A stretch of 64,000 nt of DNA from Bordetella genomosp. 7 (GCF_002261265.1 NZ_NEVK01000001.1:1-64000), one strand, 5' to 3'. Positions 33,549 to 42,970 are shown, counted from the first letter of the stretch. Numbers and translations: made by a program. The notes: generated from the sequence alone by a model not told the origin.

Positions 33549-34501
33549 CTCCCGTCCCCCTGCCTGTCGGCCGCCTGAAACTGCGGCATGTCCAGTGCTT
33601 CCTTGCCGTTGCACAGTTGAACAGCCTGCAACGCGCGGCCGACCAGCTGGCGATTACGCAGCCCGCTGTGTCAAAGACCTTGTCGGAACTGGAAGAAGTG
33701 CTGGGGCACAGGTTGTTTGAACGAGGGCGGCATGGCGCCGAGCTCACCGCGCAAGGGCGGGCGTTTGCTCCCTATGCCCAGGCATGCCTGGGCAGCCTGC
33801 GGGATGGCATTGGGCAATTGACCCAACCCGATGACGGCGCATCGGTGACGGTGGCGGCGGGCATCTTGCCCACTGTAGCCAGCGTGCTTCTGCCCGACGC
33901 GCTGCGCATATTCCGGCAGCGCTGGCCCATGGCCAGCCTGCGCGTGCATACGGGTCGCAACACGGAACTGCTCGAGCGCCTGAAGGCCGCCGACCTGGAG
34001 TTTGCCGTGGGCCGCCTGGGCGAGCCCGACGCGATGGCGGGCATGAGTTTCGAACATCTGTTTCGCGAGCCCCTGACTGTGGTGGTCAGGGCCGGACACG
34101 CGCTGTTGCAGCAGCCCGCGCTGAACCCGACGGCCCTGGCCCGGTACCCGCTGGTCGTGCCCCCGGACGGCACCTTGATTCGTCAATCGGCCGAAAGCGT
34201 GATCAGTTCGCTGGGGTTGCCGCGCCGCCTGGCAAGAGTGGAAAGCCTGTCGGTATCCCTGAACATGGAACTGGCGCTGCACAATGATGCGGTATGGTTT
34301 GTGCCGTCCAGCTTGGTCGAAAAACCGCTGCAGCGCGGCGAACTGGCGCGCCTGCCCGTACCCTATGGCGGCACTGACGAACCCATGGGCTTGCTGCAGC
34401 GCACCGACGTGGCGCTGTCGCCCGCGGCGGCGGATCTGGTCGCCGCGCTTCGGCAGGCGGGCCTGACGCGCGAGCAGGCCCGGCTCAGCCGGCCAGGCTA
34501 G
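33542..34501 (+). CDS. pcaQ: LysR-family regulator PcaQ-like
   Basis: 319 residues. An N-terminal helix-turn-helix (about 12-70, RLKLRHVQCFLAVAQLNSLQ, then AADQLAITQPAVSKTLSELEE) is followed by the effector domain (90-305). Short patterns such as FAPYAQACLGSLRDGIGQL and VSLNMELALHNDAVWFVPSS fit the PcaQ branch. It is divergent from pcaHG and probably activates it in response to a pathway intermediate. The start codon has no clear ribosome site (GTAAAAAGTT precedes the ATG), so weak or leaderless translation is possible. It converges closely with pcaC (25-base gap). Confidence 0.88.
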   Translation: METPVPLPVGRLKLRHVQCFLAVAQLNSLQRAADQLAITQPAVSKTLSELEEVLGHRLFERGRHGAELTAQGRAFAPYAQACLGSLRDGIGQLTQPDDGASVTVAAGILPTVASVLLPDALRIFRQRWPMASLRVHTGRNTELLERLKAADLEFAVGRLGEPDAMAGMSFEHLFREPLTVVVRAGHALLQQPALNPTALARYPLVVPPDGTLIRQSAESVISSLGLPRRLARVESLSVSLNMELALHNDAVWFVPSSLVEKPLQRGELARLPVPYGGTDEPMGLLQRTDVALSPAAADLVAALRQAGLTREQARLSRPG

Positions 34502-34525
34502 CCGCGCCGCGGGCGGCAGCAACGG

Positions 34526-34981
34526 CTAGGCGGCCGGGCTGGCGTCCCAGAAGTCGGCTTTGGGCGGGGTGCGCCCCAGTTCCGCGAGCACCTTCAGCAC
34601 GATGGCCATGCCTGTGTTGCCCGCGGGGACGCCTGCGTAGACGGCGGTTTGCAGCAGTACCTCGCGCAACGTGTCCAGATCGAGCGGCGCGCTGGCCGGA
34701 TCGTCGGCAGGCGCCTGCAGGCCGGTGCGCACGTGCAGCTCGAACTCTTCCCAGCGTCCCATGGATGCGGTGATGGCCAGCACCAGGATGCGGCGTGTGC
34801 GCGGCTCCAGGCCCGGCCTGCTCCAGATGCTGTCCCATGCATAGCACGTGATCATGCGCTGGAACTCGACGTTCATCGCGTTGGCGTTGCCCACCGAGCG
34901 TTCTACCCAGGCATCGCCCAGGACCTTGCGCCGGTTGGCCAGGCCGCGTTGCAGGGCGTCGGGGGGAAGGGAATCAGGCAT
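34526..34981 (-). CDS. pcaC: 4-carboxymuconolactone decarboxylase
   Basis: About 151 residues from ATG 34981. The family motifs are present: RKVLGDAWVERSVGNAN, MNVEFQRMITCYAWDSIWSR, the catalytic-region ELHVRTGLQ, and the end VLAELGRTPP. It decarboxylates 4-carboxymuconolactone to beta-ketoadipate enol-lactone. The start overlaps the pcaB stop by eight bases. It is not fused to the enol-lactone hydrolase PcaD, as happens in some bacteria, and no pcaD is present nearby, so that step must be encoded elsewhere. Confidence 0.92.
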   Translation of the reverse strand: MPDSLPPDALQRGLANRRKVLGDAWVERSVGNANAMNVEFQRMITCYAWDSIWSRPGLEPRTRRILVLAITASMGRWEEFELHVRTGLQAPADDPASAPLDLDTLREVLLQTAVYAGVPAGNTGMAIVLKVLAELGRTPPKADFWDASPAA

Positions 34982-36365
34982 GGTGGGGCTCCAGGTTGAA
35001 AGAGGATGCAAGGGTGGCGTCCAACGCCTGCAATAGCTCGGCGCAGCTGGCCGCGGATGCCTGTACTGCGCGCAGCGGGTCGGTGGCGGCCGACAGGGCG
35101 CGCCCGGCATCGGCCGCCGCGCCGGCGCCCAGTTCGGACGCTACCCACTGCCGCAAGGTCGCCGACAGCGGTTGTTGCGCCTGCAGGGCTTGCGGCGCCA
35201 GGCGTTCGACCGCCTGTTGCGCCTGGGCCCGACCGGCGACCGGCGTAAGCGCATCGACGCAGGCTTCCGAAAAAATGACCTCGTGCAGGGCGTCGATATT
35301 GGCCTGCATGCGGTTCGTGTCTACCTGCAGGCCTTCGGCCGCCAGGCGCAGCGCTGCGGCGGCGCCATGTACGTGGCGCCACAGCGGCGCCCAGGCGGCG
35401 AGTTCGGCCTGCCATTCGCCCAGCGCCCGCTCATGCGCCTGCGCCATGCAGCCCAGCAAGGCCGCGGCCAGCCCCGGCACCGCCTGCGTCTGGGCCACGG
35501 CCTGCATGCAATGCACGGCGTTGCGCTTGTGCGGCATGGCGCTGGAGGTCTTGCCCCGGGCGGCTTCTGCCAGCTCGCCGACTTCGAACTGCGACATCAG
35601 CGACCAGTCGCGCGCCAGTTTGGCCAGGCTGCCCGCGCATATCGCGGCTTCCATGCCCAGGCGCATCCAGGCGTCGCGCTGGGTATGCCAGCTCAGCCCC
35701 GGAGCCCAGAGCCCCAGCCCAGCCGCGAGCGCCGATTCGACCCGCGCGCCATGCGCGCCCATGGCTGCGCGGTTGCCGACCGCGCCGCCCAGTTGCACGC
35801 AAAGCGCCTGCGGCGCAAGCGCGCTCAGCTGCTGCACGCTGCGCAGCAGTGCCGCGGCAGATTGTGCGCACTTCAGGCCGAAGCTCGTGATCTGGGCAGG
35901 TTGCAGCAGGCTGCGCGCCATCATGGGCGTGGCGGCATGGCTGCTTGCCAGCGCGCTCAACGCGGTGACCAGCCCGCGCAGCTCTTCGAGCAGGGCGTTC
36001 AGGGCGGCTTTGGTCAGCAGGGCATGCGCGGTGTCCACGGCATCCTGCGTGGTGGTGCCCCAGTGCAGGTAAGGCAACGCCGCGGGATGACCGCTGGCCA
36101 GCGCCGCCTGAATAGGCTCTACCAGGCCGATTCCCAGCGCGCCGGTACGCCGCGAGCGCGCGATGAACTGCGCGCGGTCCAGTTCGATACGCGAGCACAC
36201 ATCGCCGATTGCGGCCGCCGCGCTGTGCGGAATCAATCCGGCCTCGGCCTGGGCCTGGGCCAGCGCCGATTCGAAGCGCAGCAGGGCCTGCAGCCACTGC
36301 CCGTCTGTAAATAGTTCGGTGTCGCCCGCCGGGTTGAGGCTCTGGTCGATCAGGGATATCAGCAT
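34974..36365 (-). CDS. pcaB: 3-carboxy-cis,cis-muconate cycloisomerase
   Basis: 463 residues of the fumarase/aspartase superfamily. The signature loop with the catalytic Ser is GKTSSAMPHKRNAVHCM near residue 270, and HWGTTTQDAVDTAH near 105 is the second conserved block. It closes 3-carboxymuconate to 4-carboxymuconolactone, the step after PcaGH. It forms an operon with the Bug protein upstream (19 bases) and pcaC downstream (overlapping). The Ala/Gln-rich C-terminal 90 residues are less conserved, as usual in this family. Confidence 0.93.
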   Translation of the reverse strand: MLISLIDQSLNPAGDTELFTDGQWLQALLRFESALAQAQAEAGLIPHSAAAAIGDVCSRIELDRAQFIARSRRTGALGIGLVEPIQAALASGHPAALPYLHWGTTTQDAVDTAHALLTKAALNALLEELRGLVTALSALASSHAATPMMARSLLQPAQITSFGLKCAQSAAALLRSVQQLSALAPQALCVQLGGAVGNRAAMGAHGARVESALAAGLGLWAPGLSWHTQRDAWMRLGMEAAICAGSLAKLARDWSLMSQFEVGELAEAARGKTSSAMPHKRNAVHCMQAVAQTQAVPGLAAALLGCMAQAHERALGEWQAELAAWAPLWRHVHGAAAALRLAAEGLQVDTNRMQANIDALHEVIFSEACVDALTPVAGRAQAQQAVERLAPQALQAQQPLSATLRQWVASELGAGAAADAGRALSAATDPLRAVQASAASCAELLQALDATLASSFNLEPHHA

Positions 36366-36384
36366 GGCGGCTTCTATGCTCTGA

Positions 36385-37383
36385 TCAGGCGGACGCGCCC
36401 GACACCTTGATTACCTGGCCCCACTTGCCGCTTTCTTCCTGGATGCGGCGCGCATAGTCGGCTGCACCGCCCAGCAGGGGTTCGGCGCCTTCGACCGCCA
36501 GCTTCGATTGGAACTCGGCAGTGGCCGCGACCTGCAGGATTCTTTCTTCGAGTTGCCGGATTTGGGCCTGGGGCGCGGACTTGGGCGCCAGGATGCCGTA
36601 GGTCAGTGTGCTTTCGAAGCCGGCCAGTTCGGCGACACCCGCTTCGGCTACGGTGGGAACGTCGGGCATCAGGCTCATGCGCTTGGCGCTGGTGACTGCC
36701 AGCGCCCGCAGCTTGCCCGATTTGACCAGCGCCATTGCGGCCGGTATGACGCTGAAGCTGAAATCCACCTGGCCGCCTGCCACGTCCGCAAGCGCCGGCG
36801 CCGTGCCTTTATATGGCACGTGCACTGCCTGTGCACCCAGCGCCTGCAGGAACATCTCGCCGGTAAGGTGGCCGCCCGTGCCGGTGCCGCTGGAGGCATA
36901 GTCCATGTCCGAGCCCTCGGCGCGCAGGGCCTGGGCAAGCTGTGCGACATTCTGCACGGGCGAGTCGGCCGGCACCACCAACAGTAGCGCCGACGAGGCG
37001 AACATGGCTACCGGTTGCAGATCGGTAGACGCGTTGAATCTGAGATTCTTGTACAACGCCGGGTTGATGGACACGGTGCCCGTATGGCCCAGCAGGAACA
37101 TGCTGTTCTGTGGCGACGCGCGCACCACTTGTTCGACGCCCAGGTTGCCGCCCGCGCCGGGCTTGTTCTCGACGATGGCTTCTTGCTTGAAGGTTTCCGT
37201 AAGGCCGTGCGCGAGCTGGCGGGCCAGCACGTCGTTGCCGCCGCCTGGCGCGAAGGGCACCACGATGCGCATGACCGGGCTGGCGCCTTGGGCCCATGCC
37301 GGCGCGCAAGACAGGGCTGCCAGGCCCAGGGCGCCGGCAAGCGCCTGGCGGCGGGATGGCGAGAGCGGGGTGTTGCAGGGCAT
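36385..37383 (-). CDS. Bug-family periplasmic binding protein of the pcaBC operon
   Basis: 332 residues. A signal peptide begins with a twin-arginine-like run (SPSRRQALAGALGLAALSC) and ends near AWAQ, so Tat export is possible. The mature part shows VMRIVVPFAPGGGNDVLAR, VENKPGAGGNLG and SSGTGTGGHLTGEMF typical for Bug. It heads the pcaB-pcaC operon and faces a divergent LysR gene (37500). A role in uptake of protocatechuate or a precursor is an inference from that position. Confidence 0.9.
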   Translation of the reverse strand: MPCNTPLSPSRRQALAGALGLAALSCAPAWAQGASPVMRIVVPFAPGGGNDVLARQLAHGLTETFKQEAIVENKPGAGGNLGVEQVVRASPQNSMFLLGHTGTVSINPALYKNLRFNASTDLQPVAMFASSALLLVVPADSPVQNVAQLAQALRAEGSDMDYASSGTGTGGHLTGEMFLQALGAQAVHVPYKGTAPALADVAGGQVDFSFSVIPAAMALVKSGKLRALAVTSAKRMSLMPDVPTVAEAGVAELAGFESTLTYGILAPKSAPQAQIRQLEERILQVAATAEFQSKLAVEGAEPLLGGAADYARRIQEESGKWGQVIKVSGASA

Positions 37384-37499
37384 TGCGACTTCCTTTTTCC
37401 GGAGTAGTGATACGGGATTGCGTGATCGCCCATTGTCGTCCGTACCGGGTCGCGCAATACAGTTGTATTGCTTTCATTAAATAAAAGAAAATGCGTTGA

Positions 37500-38396
37500 A
37501 TGGATATCCGCTACCTGAACCATTTCCTGAAGGTCGTACAGCTGGGCTCGATGTCGGAAGCCGCGCGCCAACTTGGGCTGAGTCCGGCGGCCATCGCCCA
37601 GCAAATGCGCGCGCTGGAAAAAGAGCTGGGCATGTCGTTGCTGGTGCGCCAGGGCCGCAGCGTGCGGCCCACCGCAGCGGGACAGCGGCTGGCCGAGCGC
37701 GGTCCGGCGCTGGTGCAGGATGCGGATGCGCTGCGCGATTGGGTGGCTACCGATGAAGACGCGGGTGAGCTGCGGCTGGGCACAGTGAACACCGCCCTGC
37801 ATGGCTTTCTGCCCGATATCCTGCAGGCCTTCAGCGATCAATACCCCAACGTGCGCATCTCCCTGCGCATTGGCATCACGCCCGCGCTGTATTCGGCTCT
37901 TGTCCAGTCGGAACTGGATGCGGCGCTGTGTCTGAAGCTGTCTTTCGATCTGCCCAAGACCGTGTGCTGGACGCCGTTGCGGCAAGAACCCCTGGTCGTG
38001 CTTGCCCCGGCCCGCGACGCCGCGCGCGATCCGCTCGAACTATTGCGCAGCGCGCCATTGCTGCGCTACGACCGTCAATTGGCCGGCGGGCAATTGGCGC
38101 AGCGCTATCTGCAGGCGCAGGGCATTCGCCCACGCGAGCGGCTGGAACTCAACTCCATCATGGCCCTGGCGTTGCTGGTCGAGCGCGGCCTGGGCGTGAG
38201 CCTGGTGCCGGATATCGGCCAGGGCCTGGCCGGGCCCGGCCTGTGCAAGCTTGCGGTGCCCGCGCTTGCGGGCGAAAGCGGCGGTCAGGCGCCACCGCCG
38301 CGCGAGCTGGGGTTGTTGTGGCGCAACCCTTCCCAGCGGGGGCGTTGGCTTAACACGCTGCTGCAATGCGCGCAGCAAGTCGTCCGGGCCGCCTGA
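37500..38396 (+). CDS. LysR-family transcriptional regulator
   Basis: 298 residues, helix-turn-helix at about 1-58 (MDIRYLNHFLKVVQLGSMSE, AARQLGLSPAAIAQQMRALE), then the effector domain. It is divergent from the Bug-pcaB-pcaC operon, separated by 116 bases that contain an AT-rich stretch (GTATTGCTTTCATTAAATAAAAG). It most likely controls that operon. It is distinct from pcaQ, so the pca genes here are under two LysR proteins. The effector is unknown. PAAIAQQMRALE differs from the more common PAxSxxIxxLE. Confidence 0.9.
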   Translation: MDIRYLNHFLKVVQLGSMSEAARQLGLSPAAIAQQMRALEKELGMSLLVRQGRSVRPTAAGQRLAERGPALVQDADALRDWVATDEDAGELRLGTVNTALHGFLPDILQAFSDQYPNVRISLRIGITPALYSALVQSELDAALCLKLSFDLPKTVCWTPLRQEPLVVLAPARDAARDPLELLRSAPLLRYDRQLAGGQLAQRYLQAQGIRPRERLELNSIMALALLVERGLGVSLVPDIGQGLAGPGLCKLAVPALAGESGGQAPPPRELGLLWRNPSQRGRWLNTLLQCAQQVVRAA

Positions 38397-38573
38397 GGCC
38401 GCCGTTTTCGTCGAGCAGATATGCCGATTCGTCGAAAACGGCTTGTGGGATGCGACCCGGCCTTGCAACATACTCATCGGATGCAGCCCGCCGCGCCAGG
38501 TTGCGCGGCGGCCTCCAATGCAAACGGCAACCGGGGCGCTCCGGCGATGCCGATTTTTTCCTGGCCGTACGCG

Positions 38574-39674
38574 ATGGCAACTGATGACCAACCTACGCTG
38601 TTTACCGCGCTTGGCCAGGAGCTGAGCCGAGGCGAATCTTCGCCGGGATTCTGGCGCGCCCAGGTGACGGGTTGGCTCATCCTGGCGGTTATCGGATTCA
38701 GCATACGGCTGGCCATATTTGGCGATGCGGTCGCGGCGTTCTGGTTGACGTTGAGCCTGGAGCCATTGGCATTTCTCATGACGAGCGCAGCCGCGCTATG
38801 GCATGGCCGCGTACGGTCGGCCAGCCATTCGTCGCTGCTTGTGCTGGCGTGCGCCGTCTTGCTGTGCGTCGCGGCGTCCGCATTGCTGGCCTGGATCGCC
38901 CTCGCCATCCACCAGCTGTTTCCGCCGGATACGCTGCGGGTGCTGCCCGAGAACCAGTACAGGCTGGGCTTTCTGTATTACATGGGCATCTTCAGCATCT
39001 GGACGCTGGTTTATTTCGGCGTGGCTGCCGAACTGGCCGCCCGCACTGCGCGGTTGTCCCGGATGAAAGCAGAGACGCACGCCCTGCGCCTTGAACTCGA
39101 ACACCTGCAATCCCAGATCGAGCCTCATTTCCTGTTCAATGCGCTCAACACCATCGTGGCCGAAATCGACGAACGGCCGGCCATTGCCTCGGAAATGACC
39201 CGGCGGCTTGCGGCGTACTTGCGGTATTCGCTCGACCGGCGCGGGCAGGGCCTGTGCCGGCTGGGCGAAGAGCTGGAAGCCGCCGAGGCCTATGTGCGCA
39301 TCCAGGCGTTGCGGTTCGATCGTGAACTCGAATATCGCTGTCACATCGACCCCGCGTCGCTGCCGTGCTTTATCCCGCACATGACGCTGCAAGGCTTGGT
39401 GGAAAACGCCATCAAGCATGGCATGCGCGCCGATACCCGGCGCTTTGTCATCAATGTGCGCACCCGCCGACGCGACGACGAGCTGATCGTCGCGGTAGAC
39501 AACCCCGGCGAACTGCACGCGCCCTATGACCTGGCAAAGGGGGGTGGCGGGCTGGGCAACCTGTGCCGCCGCCTGGCGCTGTGCTACCCCGACCGCTATG
39601 AGTTTTCGCTGCACCAACGGCAAGAGCGCATCGTGGCCGAGATCAGGCTGCGCGGCGATCCGGTGACGCCTTAA
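38574..39674 (+). CDS. LytS/YehU-type sensor histidine kinase, orphan
   Basis: About 366 residues from ATG 38574; ATG 38547 is also possible and neither has a strong ribosome site. The N-terminal half has four hydrophobic helices (about 30-50, 58-76, 86-114 and 132-156). It is followed by the His_kinase dimerisation motif LQSQIEPHFLFNALNTI with phospho-acceptor His185, then an HATPase domain with LVENAIKHGM (N box) and GGGGLGNLCRRL (G box). Such kinases usually have an adjacent LytTR response regulator; none is present here. The sensed signal is unknown. Its last four bases overlap the end of the opposite-strand CoA transferase gene. Confidence 0.85.
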   Translation: MATDDQPTLFTALGQELSRGESSPGFWRAQVTGWLILAVIGFSIRLAIFGDAVAAFWLTLSLEPLAFLMTSAAALWHGRVRSASHSSLLVLACAVLLCVAASALLAWIALAIHQLFPPDTLRVLPENQYRLGFLYYMGIFSIWTLVYFGVAAELAARTARLSRMKAETHALRLELEHLQSQIEPHFLFNALNTIVAEIDERPAIASEMTRRLAAYLRYSLDRRGQGLCRLGEELEAAEAYVRIQALRFDRELEYRCHIDPASLPCFIPHMTLQGLVENAIKHGMRADTRRFVINVRTRRRDDELIVAVDNPGELHAPYDLAKGGGGLGNLCRRLALCYPDRYEFSLHQRQERIVAEIRLRGDPVTP

Positions 39675-40735
39675 CCGGCCGTGTCATCCGCAATGGCCGC
39701 ATCGGCCGGCGGCGGGTAAAAGCGTGGCGCCGGCGCGGGGTGCAATATGCCGTCCGTCGCCCGGAAGTTTTCTCGCGCCACGAAATGCGGATGGCTCGGC
39801 ACTTCTGCAAGCGACAGCACCGGCGATACGCAGGCCTCGCTGCCTTCGAACCGCGCCACCCAATAGTCCCGGGGATGGCGCACAAATATCGCGGCCAGCT
39901 GCCTGCGCAAGGCCGGCCAGCCGGCGGTGTCGTGCTGGGGCGGCAATTGCCGCTCGTCCAGTTCCAGCCCCCGCAGCAAGGCGGAGTAGAACCTGGGTTC
40001 GATGGCGCCTACCGCCACCGCCTTGCCGTCCGCGGTTTCGTAAGTGGTATAGAAAGGGGCGCTGCCGTCCAGAAGATTGCTTGCACGGCTGTCCCGCCAT
40101 TGGCCTGCTTGCCAGCGCCCCAGAATGGGCGCAAGCATGCAGAGCGCGCCATCGACCATGGCAGCGTCCACTACTTGGCCTCTGCCAGTGTCGCGAGCGG
40201 CGAGCGCGGCGGCCAGCACACCGGCCACCAACAGCATGCCGCCCGCTCCAAAATCGCCGATCAGGTTAAGCGGGACGACGGGCGGGCCGGTTCCCGGGCC
40301 GATGGCATGCAGCACACCTGTGGCCGCAAGGTAGTTGATGTCATGCCCCACGGTGTGCGCCAGCGGGCCGGCCTGCCCCCAGCCTGTCATGCGCCCGATG
40401 ACCAGCGCCGCGTTATGCGACCAGCAGACGTCCGGCCCCAGCCCCAGGCGTTCAAGCACGCCGGGCCGCATGCCCTCCAGCAGCACATCCGCGTCGCGCA
40501 CCAGTTCCAACAGCTGCCGGCGACCCGGCTCGGTCTTCAGGTCGATCGCGACGGCGTCTTTTCCCTTGCCGGTGAGTTCATAGCGTTCGTCGCGCGGAAT
40601 ACCCATGTCGGCGGGGCTGGGGCGCCTGACGCGAATGACCGTGGCGCCCATGTTCAGCAGCATCATTCCGGCCCAAGGTACAGGGCCGGGCGCTTCCAGT
40701 TCCAGCACACGCAGGCCGGCAAGCGGCGCCGTCAT
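39671..40735 (-). CDS. CaiB/BaiF-family protein (CoA transferase or alpha-methylacyl-CoA racemase type)
   Basis: About 354 residues from ATG 40735 (ATGA overlap with the upstream stop). It is a class III CoA transferase fold: GLRVLELEAPGPVPWAGMML at the start, DLKTEPGRRQLLELVRDADV near 70, and the Asp in GQVVDAAMVDGAL near 185, the position of the catalytic aspartate. The length of about 355 and PGPVPWAGMML with GDFGAGGMLL fit the alpha-methylacyl-CoA racemase branch more than formyl-CoA transferases. It is last in a three-gene minus-strand operon with an AcuI-like reductase and a second CaiB protein. Confidence 0.87.
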   Translation of the reverse strand: MTAPLAGLRVLELEAPGPVPWAGMMLLNMGATVIRVRRPSPADMGIPRDERYELTGKGKDAVAIDLKTEPGRRQLLELVRDADVLLEGMRPGVLERLGLGPDVCWSHNAALVIGRMTGWGQAGPLAHTVGHDINYLAATGVLHAIGPGTGPPVVPLNLIGDFGAGGMLLVAGVLAAALAARDTGRGQVVDAAMVDGALCMLAPILGRWQAGQWRDSRASNLLDGSAPFYTTYETADGKAVAVGAIEPRFYSALLRGLELDERQLPPQHDTAGWPALRRQLAAIFVRHPRDYWVARFEGSEACVSPVLSLAEVPSHPHFVARENFRATDGILHPAPAPRFYPPPADAAIADDTAG

Positions 40736-41748
40736 TGCGCCGGCCCATAGTCGACCAGCGTGCGGCCGCTGGTGGCGCCCTGCAACTGCTGTCCGGCATG
40801 CGCGAGCAGTTCGTCCAGGGCGACGGTGTGTACATGCGGCGCAAGCGCCGTGAAATCCGGCTTCCAGTCGCCGGCCAGCCGTGCCCATAGCTGCTTGCGC
40901 TCTGTCCAGGTGGCGTTGGCGACAATGCCGAACAAGTGTACGCGGCGCATAATGAACGGCAGCACGCTGCCCTCGAAACTATTGCCGCCGGCATTGCCCA
41001 CCGAGGCCACCAGGCCGCCTTCGGCCATCGAGCGCAGCATCCAGGGCAGTACCCGGCCGCCGACATTGTCGACGGCGGCGGCGTAGCGCGGCGCCTCCAG
41101 CGGGCGGGTCGATTCCAGCGCCACCCGGGTGTCGACCACGTCCGCAGCCCCCAGGCGCCGCAGCATGTCTGCCTGCCCGGGCCGCCGCGTGATCGCCGTG
41201 ACCTGATAGCCCGCGCGGGAAAAGATCGATATGGCCAGCATCCCCACCGCCCCATTGGCCCCCGATACGGCGATCGGACCGGCCTGGGGGTCCAGGCCAT
41301 AGGATTCAAACCGGGCCAGCGCCATGGCGGCCGTGAATCCCGGCACGCCTATGGTGGCGACATCGCGGGCAGACAGGCCGGGAGGCAGCTTGAGCAGGTG
41401 CTTGCCCGGTATGCGCATCCACTCGGAGAACCCCCCGTCGTAGGCGATACCCGTCTGGAAACCGTGCACCAGCACCTCGTCGCCTGGCGAAAAATCAGGC
41501 GCGCCCGACGCGACGACGCAACCCACCGCTTCAATGCCGGCGATCCGGGGAAACTCCGTGATGATCTTTGCTTCGCCACGTATCGAGAGGCAATCTTTGA
41601 AGTTGACGCCCGCGTACCGCGTACGCACGATCACGTCGCCTTCGGTAAGCTGGGCGATGCTTCTGGCCTCGATGCCCGAGGTCACCTGCCCGTCGGCACG
41701 CTGCGTGACCAAGGCGCGAAAGGTCTCGGGTATCGGCACACTGGACAT
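40732..41748 (-). CDS. AcuI/YhdH-like zinc-independent alcohol dehydrogenase-family reductase
   Basis: 338 residues from ATG 41748. It is a medium-chain reductase with a GroES-like N-terminal part (GDVIVRTRYAGVNFKDCLS) and a nucleotide domain with VSGANGAVGMLAISIFSRAG near 155. VKDYxD-type features of the YhdH/AcuI acryloyl-CoA reductase branch are seen in FKDCLSIRGEAKIITEFPRI and AVDNVGGRVLPWMLRSM. It probably reduces an enoyl-CoA with NADPH. It lies between two CoA transferase-family genes, overlapping one (ATGA) and 10 bases after the other, so an acyl-CoA pathway is strongly indicated; the acyl group is unknown. Confidence 0.86.
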   Translation of the reverse strand: MSSVPIPETFRALVTQRADGQVTSGIEARSIAQLTEGDVIVRTRYAGVNFKDCLSIRGEAKIITEFPRIAGIEAVGCVVASGAPDFSPGDEVLVHGFQTGIAYDGGFSEWMRIPGKHLLKLPPGLSARDVATIGVPGFTAAMALARFESYGLDPQAGPIAVSGANGAVGMLAISIFSRAGYQVTAITRRPGQADMLRRLGAADVVDTRVALESTRPLEAPRYAAAVDNVGGRVLPWMLRSMAEGGLVASVGNAGGNSFEGSVLPFIMRRVHLFGIVANATWTERKQLWARLAGDWKPDFTALAPHVHTVALDELLAHAGQQLQGATSGRTLVDYGPAQ

Positions 41749-41758
41749 GGATAAGCCC

Positions 41759-42970
41759 TCAGATGATGCGCTGCGCGCGAAGTTCGTCGAGTTGTTCGCC
41801 TGTGAGGCCGAGCTCCGCATAGATCTCGGCATTGTGTTCGCCCACGGCGGGGCCCGATCGGGGCGTGGGCATATCGCGCCCGACAATGCGCGGAACCACG
41901 CAAGGCGCGGGCAGCGAGCCGTAGTCCGGGTCGGGAAGGCGGATAATGGCGTCTCGCGCCTGAAAATGCGGGTCCGCCTTGATGTCTTCGATGTCATAGA
42001 CCTTGCTGAAGGGAATTTCGAAGGGCTGCAGCCGCGTGCAGATCTCTTCGAAGGCGCGCTCCGAAAACCAGCGGGCCAGCAAGCCGTCGAGTTCCCCCAT
42101 GTGCTGCACGCGCTTGGGCAACGTCTGGAAGCGGGCGTCGTCAATCCACTCCGGATGCCCCAGCGCCTTGCACAAGCGTTCGTAGACGGCCTGGGAAGAC
42201 GCCACGAGCGAAAAATAAACCCCGTCATTGCTTCGGTACATGTTCGAGGGCGAGGTGTACGTCGTGAGATTGCCCACTGCGTGGCGCACCAGCCCGAGCT
42301 GCTCATGCTCGACCGGCAGGGGATCCAGAATGCGCAGCAACGCCTCTGTTGCCGACAGATCCACTTCCCTGCCGGTTGCTTGCGGGTCGCCTCGCAGGCG
42401 CGCCATTTCGGCGGCGATGGCAAAGGCACAGAAGACGCCGGCAATGGAGTCGCCCAGCGGGAAGTTACTGTGCAGCGGCGAGCCGCCGACCGTGCCGGTG
42501 AGATTGGTCAGGCCGCTCATTGCTTCGAAAATGCGGGCGAAGCCGGCTCGCGCACGGTATGGGCCCGTCTGGCCGAAGCCGGTCAGGCGGACGACAACCA
42601 GCCGTGGGTTGGCCCGGTGCAGGGTATCGATATCCAGGCCCCACCGGTCCAGGCTGCCGGTGCGGAAGTTCTCTACCAGCACGTCAAAGCGCGGCAGCAT
42701 GGACAGCAGTATCTCCCGCCCCTTCTCTTTGCGCACATCCAGCGTGATGCCCCGCTTGCCCCGGTTGGCCACTTTCCACCATAACGGCGATCCGTCCTTG
42801 ATCGGCTGCATATGACGCAAGGCATCGCTGCCGTCCGGCAGTTCGAGCTTGACGACATCGGCGCCATGGTCGGCGCATAACGTGGCGCCGCTGGGCGCGG
42901 CCAGCACCGTGGCCATATCGAGAATCCTGACGCCGGCCAGCGCGCCGACAGGAGAGGGTGATTGAGTCAT
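41759..42970 (-). CDS. CaiB/BaiF-family CoA transferase
   Basis: 403 residues. Class III transferase marks are VRILDMATVLAAPSGATLCADHGADVVKLE (seen in two parts), GKRGITLDVRKEKGREILLSM, VLVENFRTG and the aspartate in GREVDLSATEALL near residue 205. It moves CoA between carboxylic acids, probably activating the pathway substrate with succinyl-CoA or a similar donor. It is the first gene of the minus-strand operon, divergent from an IclR regulator (126-base gap). It is longer than the CaiB-like gene downstream and clearly not a recent copy. Confidence 0.9.
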   Translation of the reverse strand: MTQSPSPVGALAGVRILDMATVLAAPSGATLCADHGADVVKLELPDGSDALRHMQPIKDGSPLWWKVANRGKRGITLDVRKEKGREILLSMLPRFDVLVENFRTGSLDRWGLDIDTLHRANPRLVVVRLTGFGQTGPYRARAGFARIFEAMSGLTNLTGTVGGSPLHSNFPLGDSIAGVFCAFAIAAEMARLRGDPQATGREVDLSATEALLRILDPLPVEHEQLGLVRHAVGNLTTYTSPSNMYRSNDGVYFSLVASSQAVYERLCKALGHPEWIDDARFQTLPKRVQHMGELDGLLARWFSERAFEEICTRLQPFEIPFSKVYDIEDIKADPHFQARDAIIRLPDPDYGSLPAPCVVPRIVGRDMPTPRSGPAVGEHNAEIYAELGLTGEQLDELRAQRII

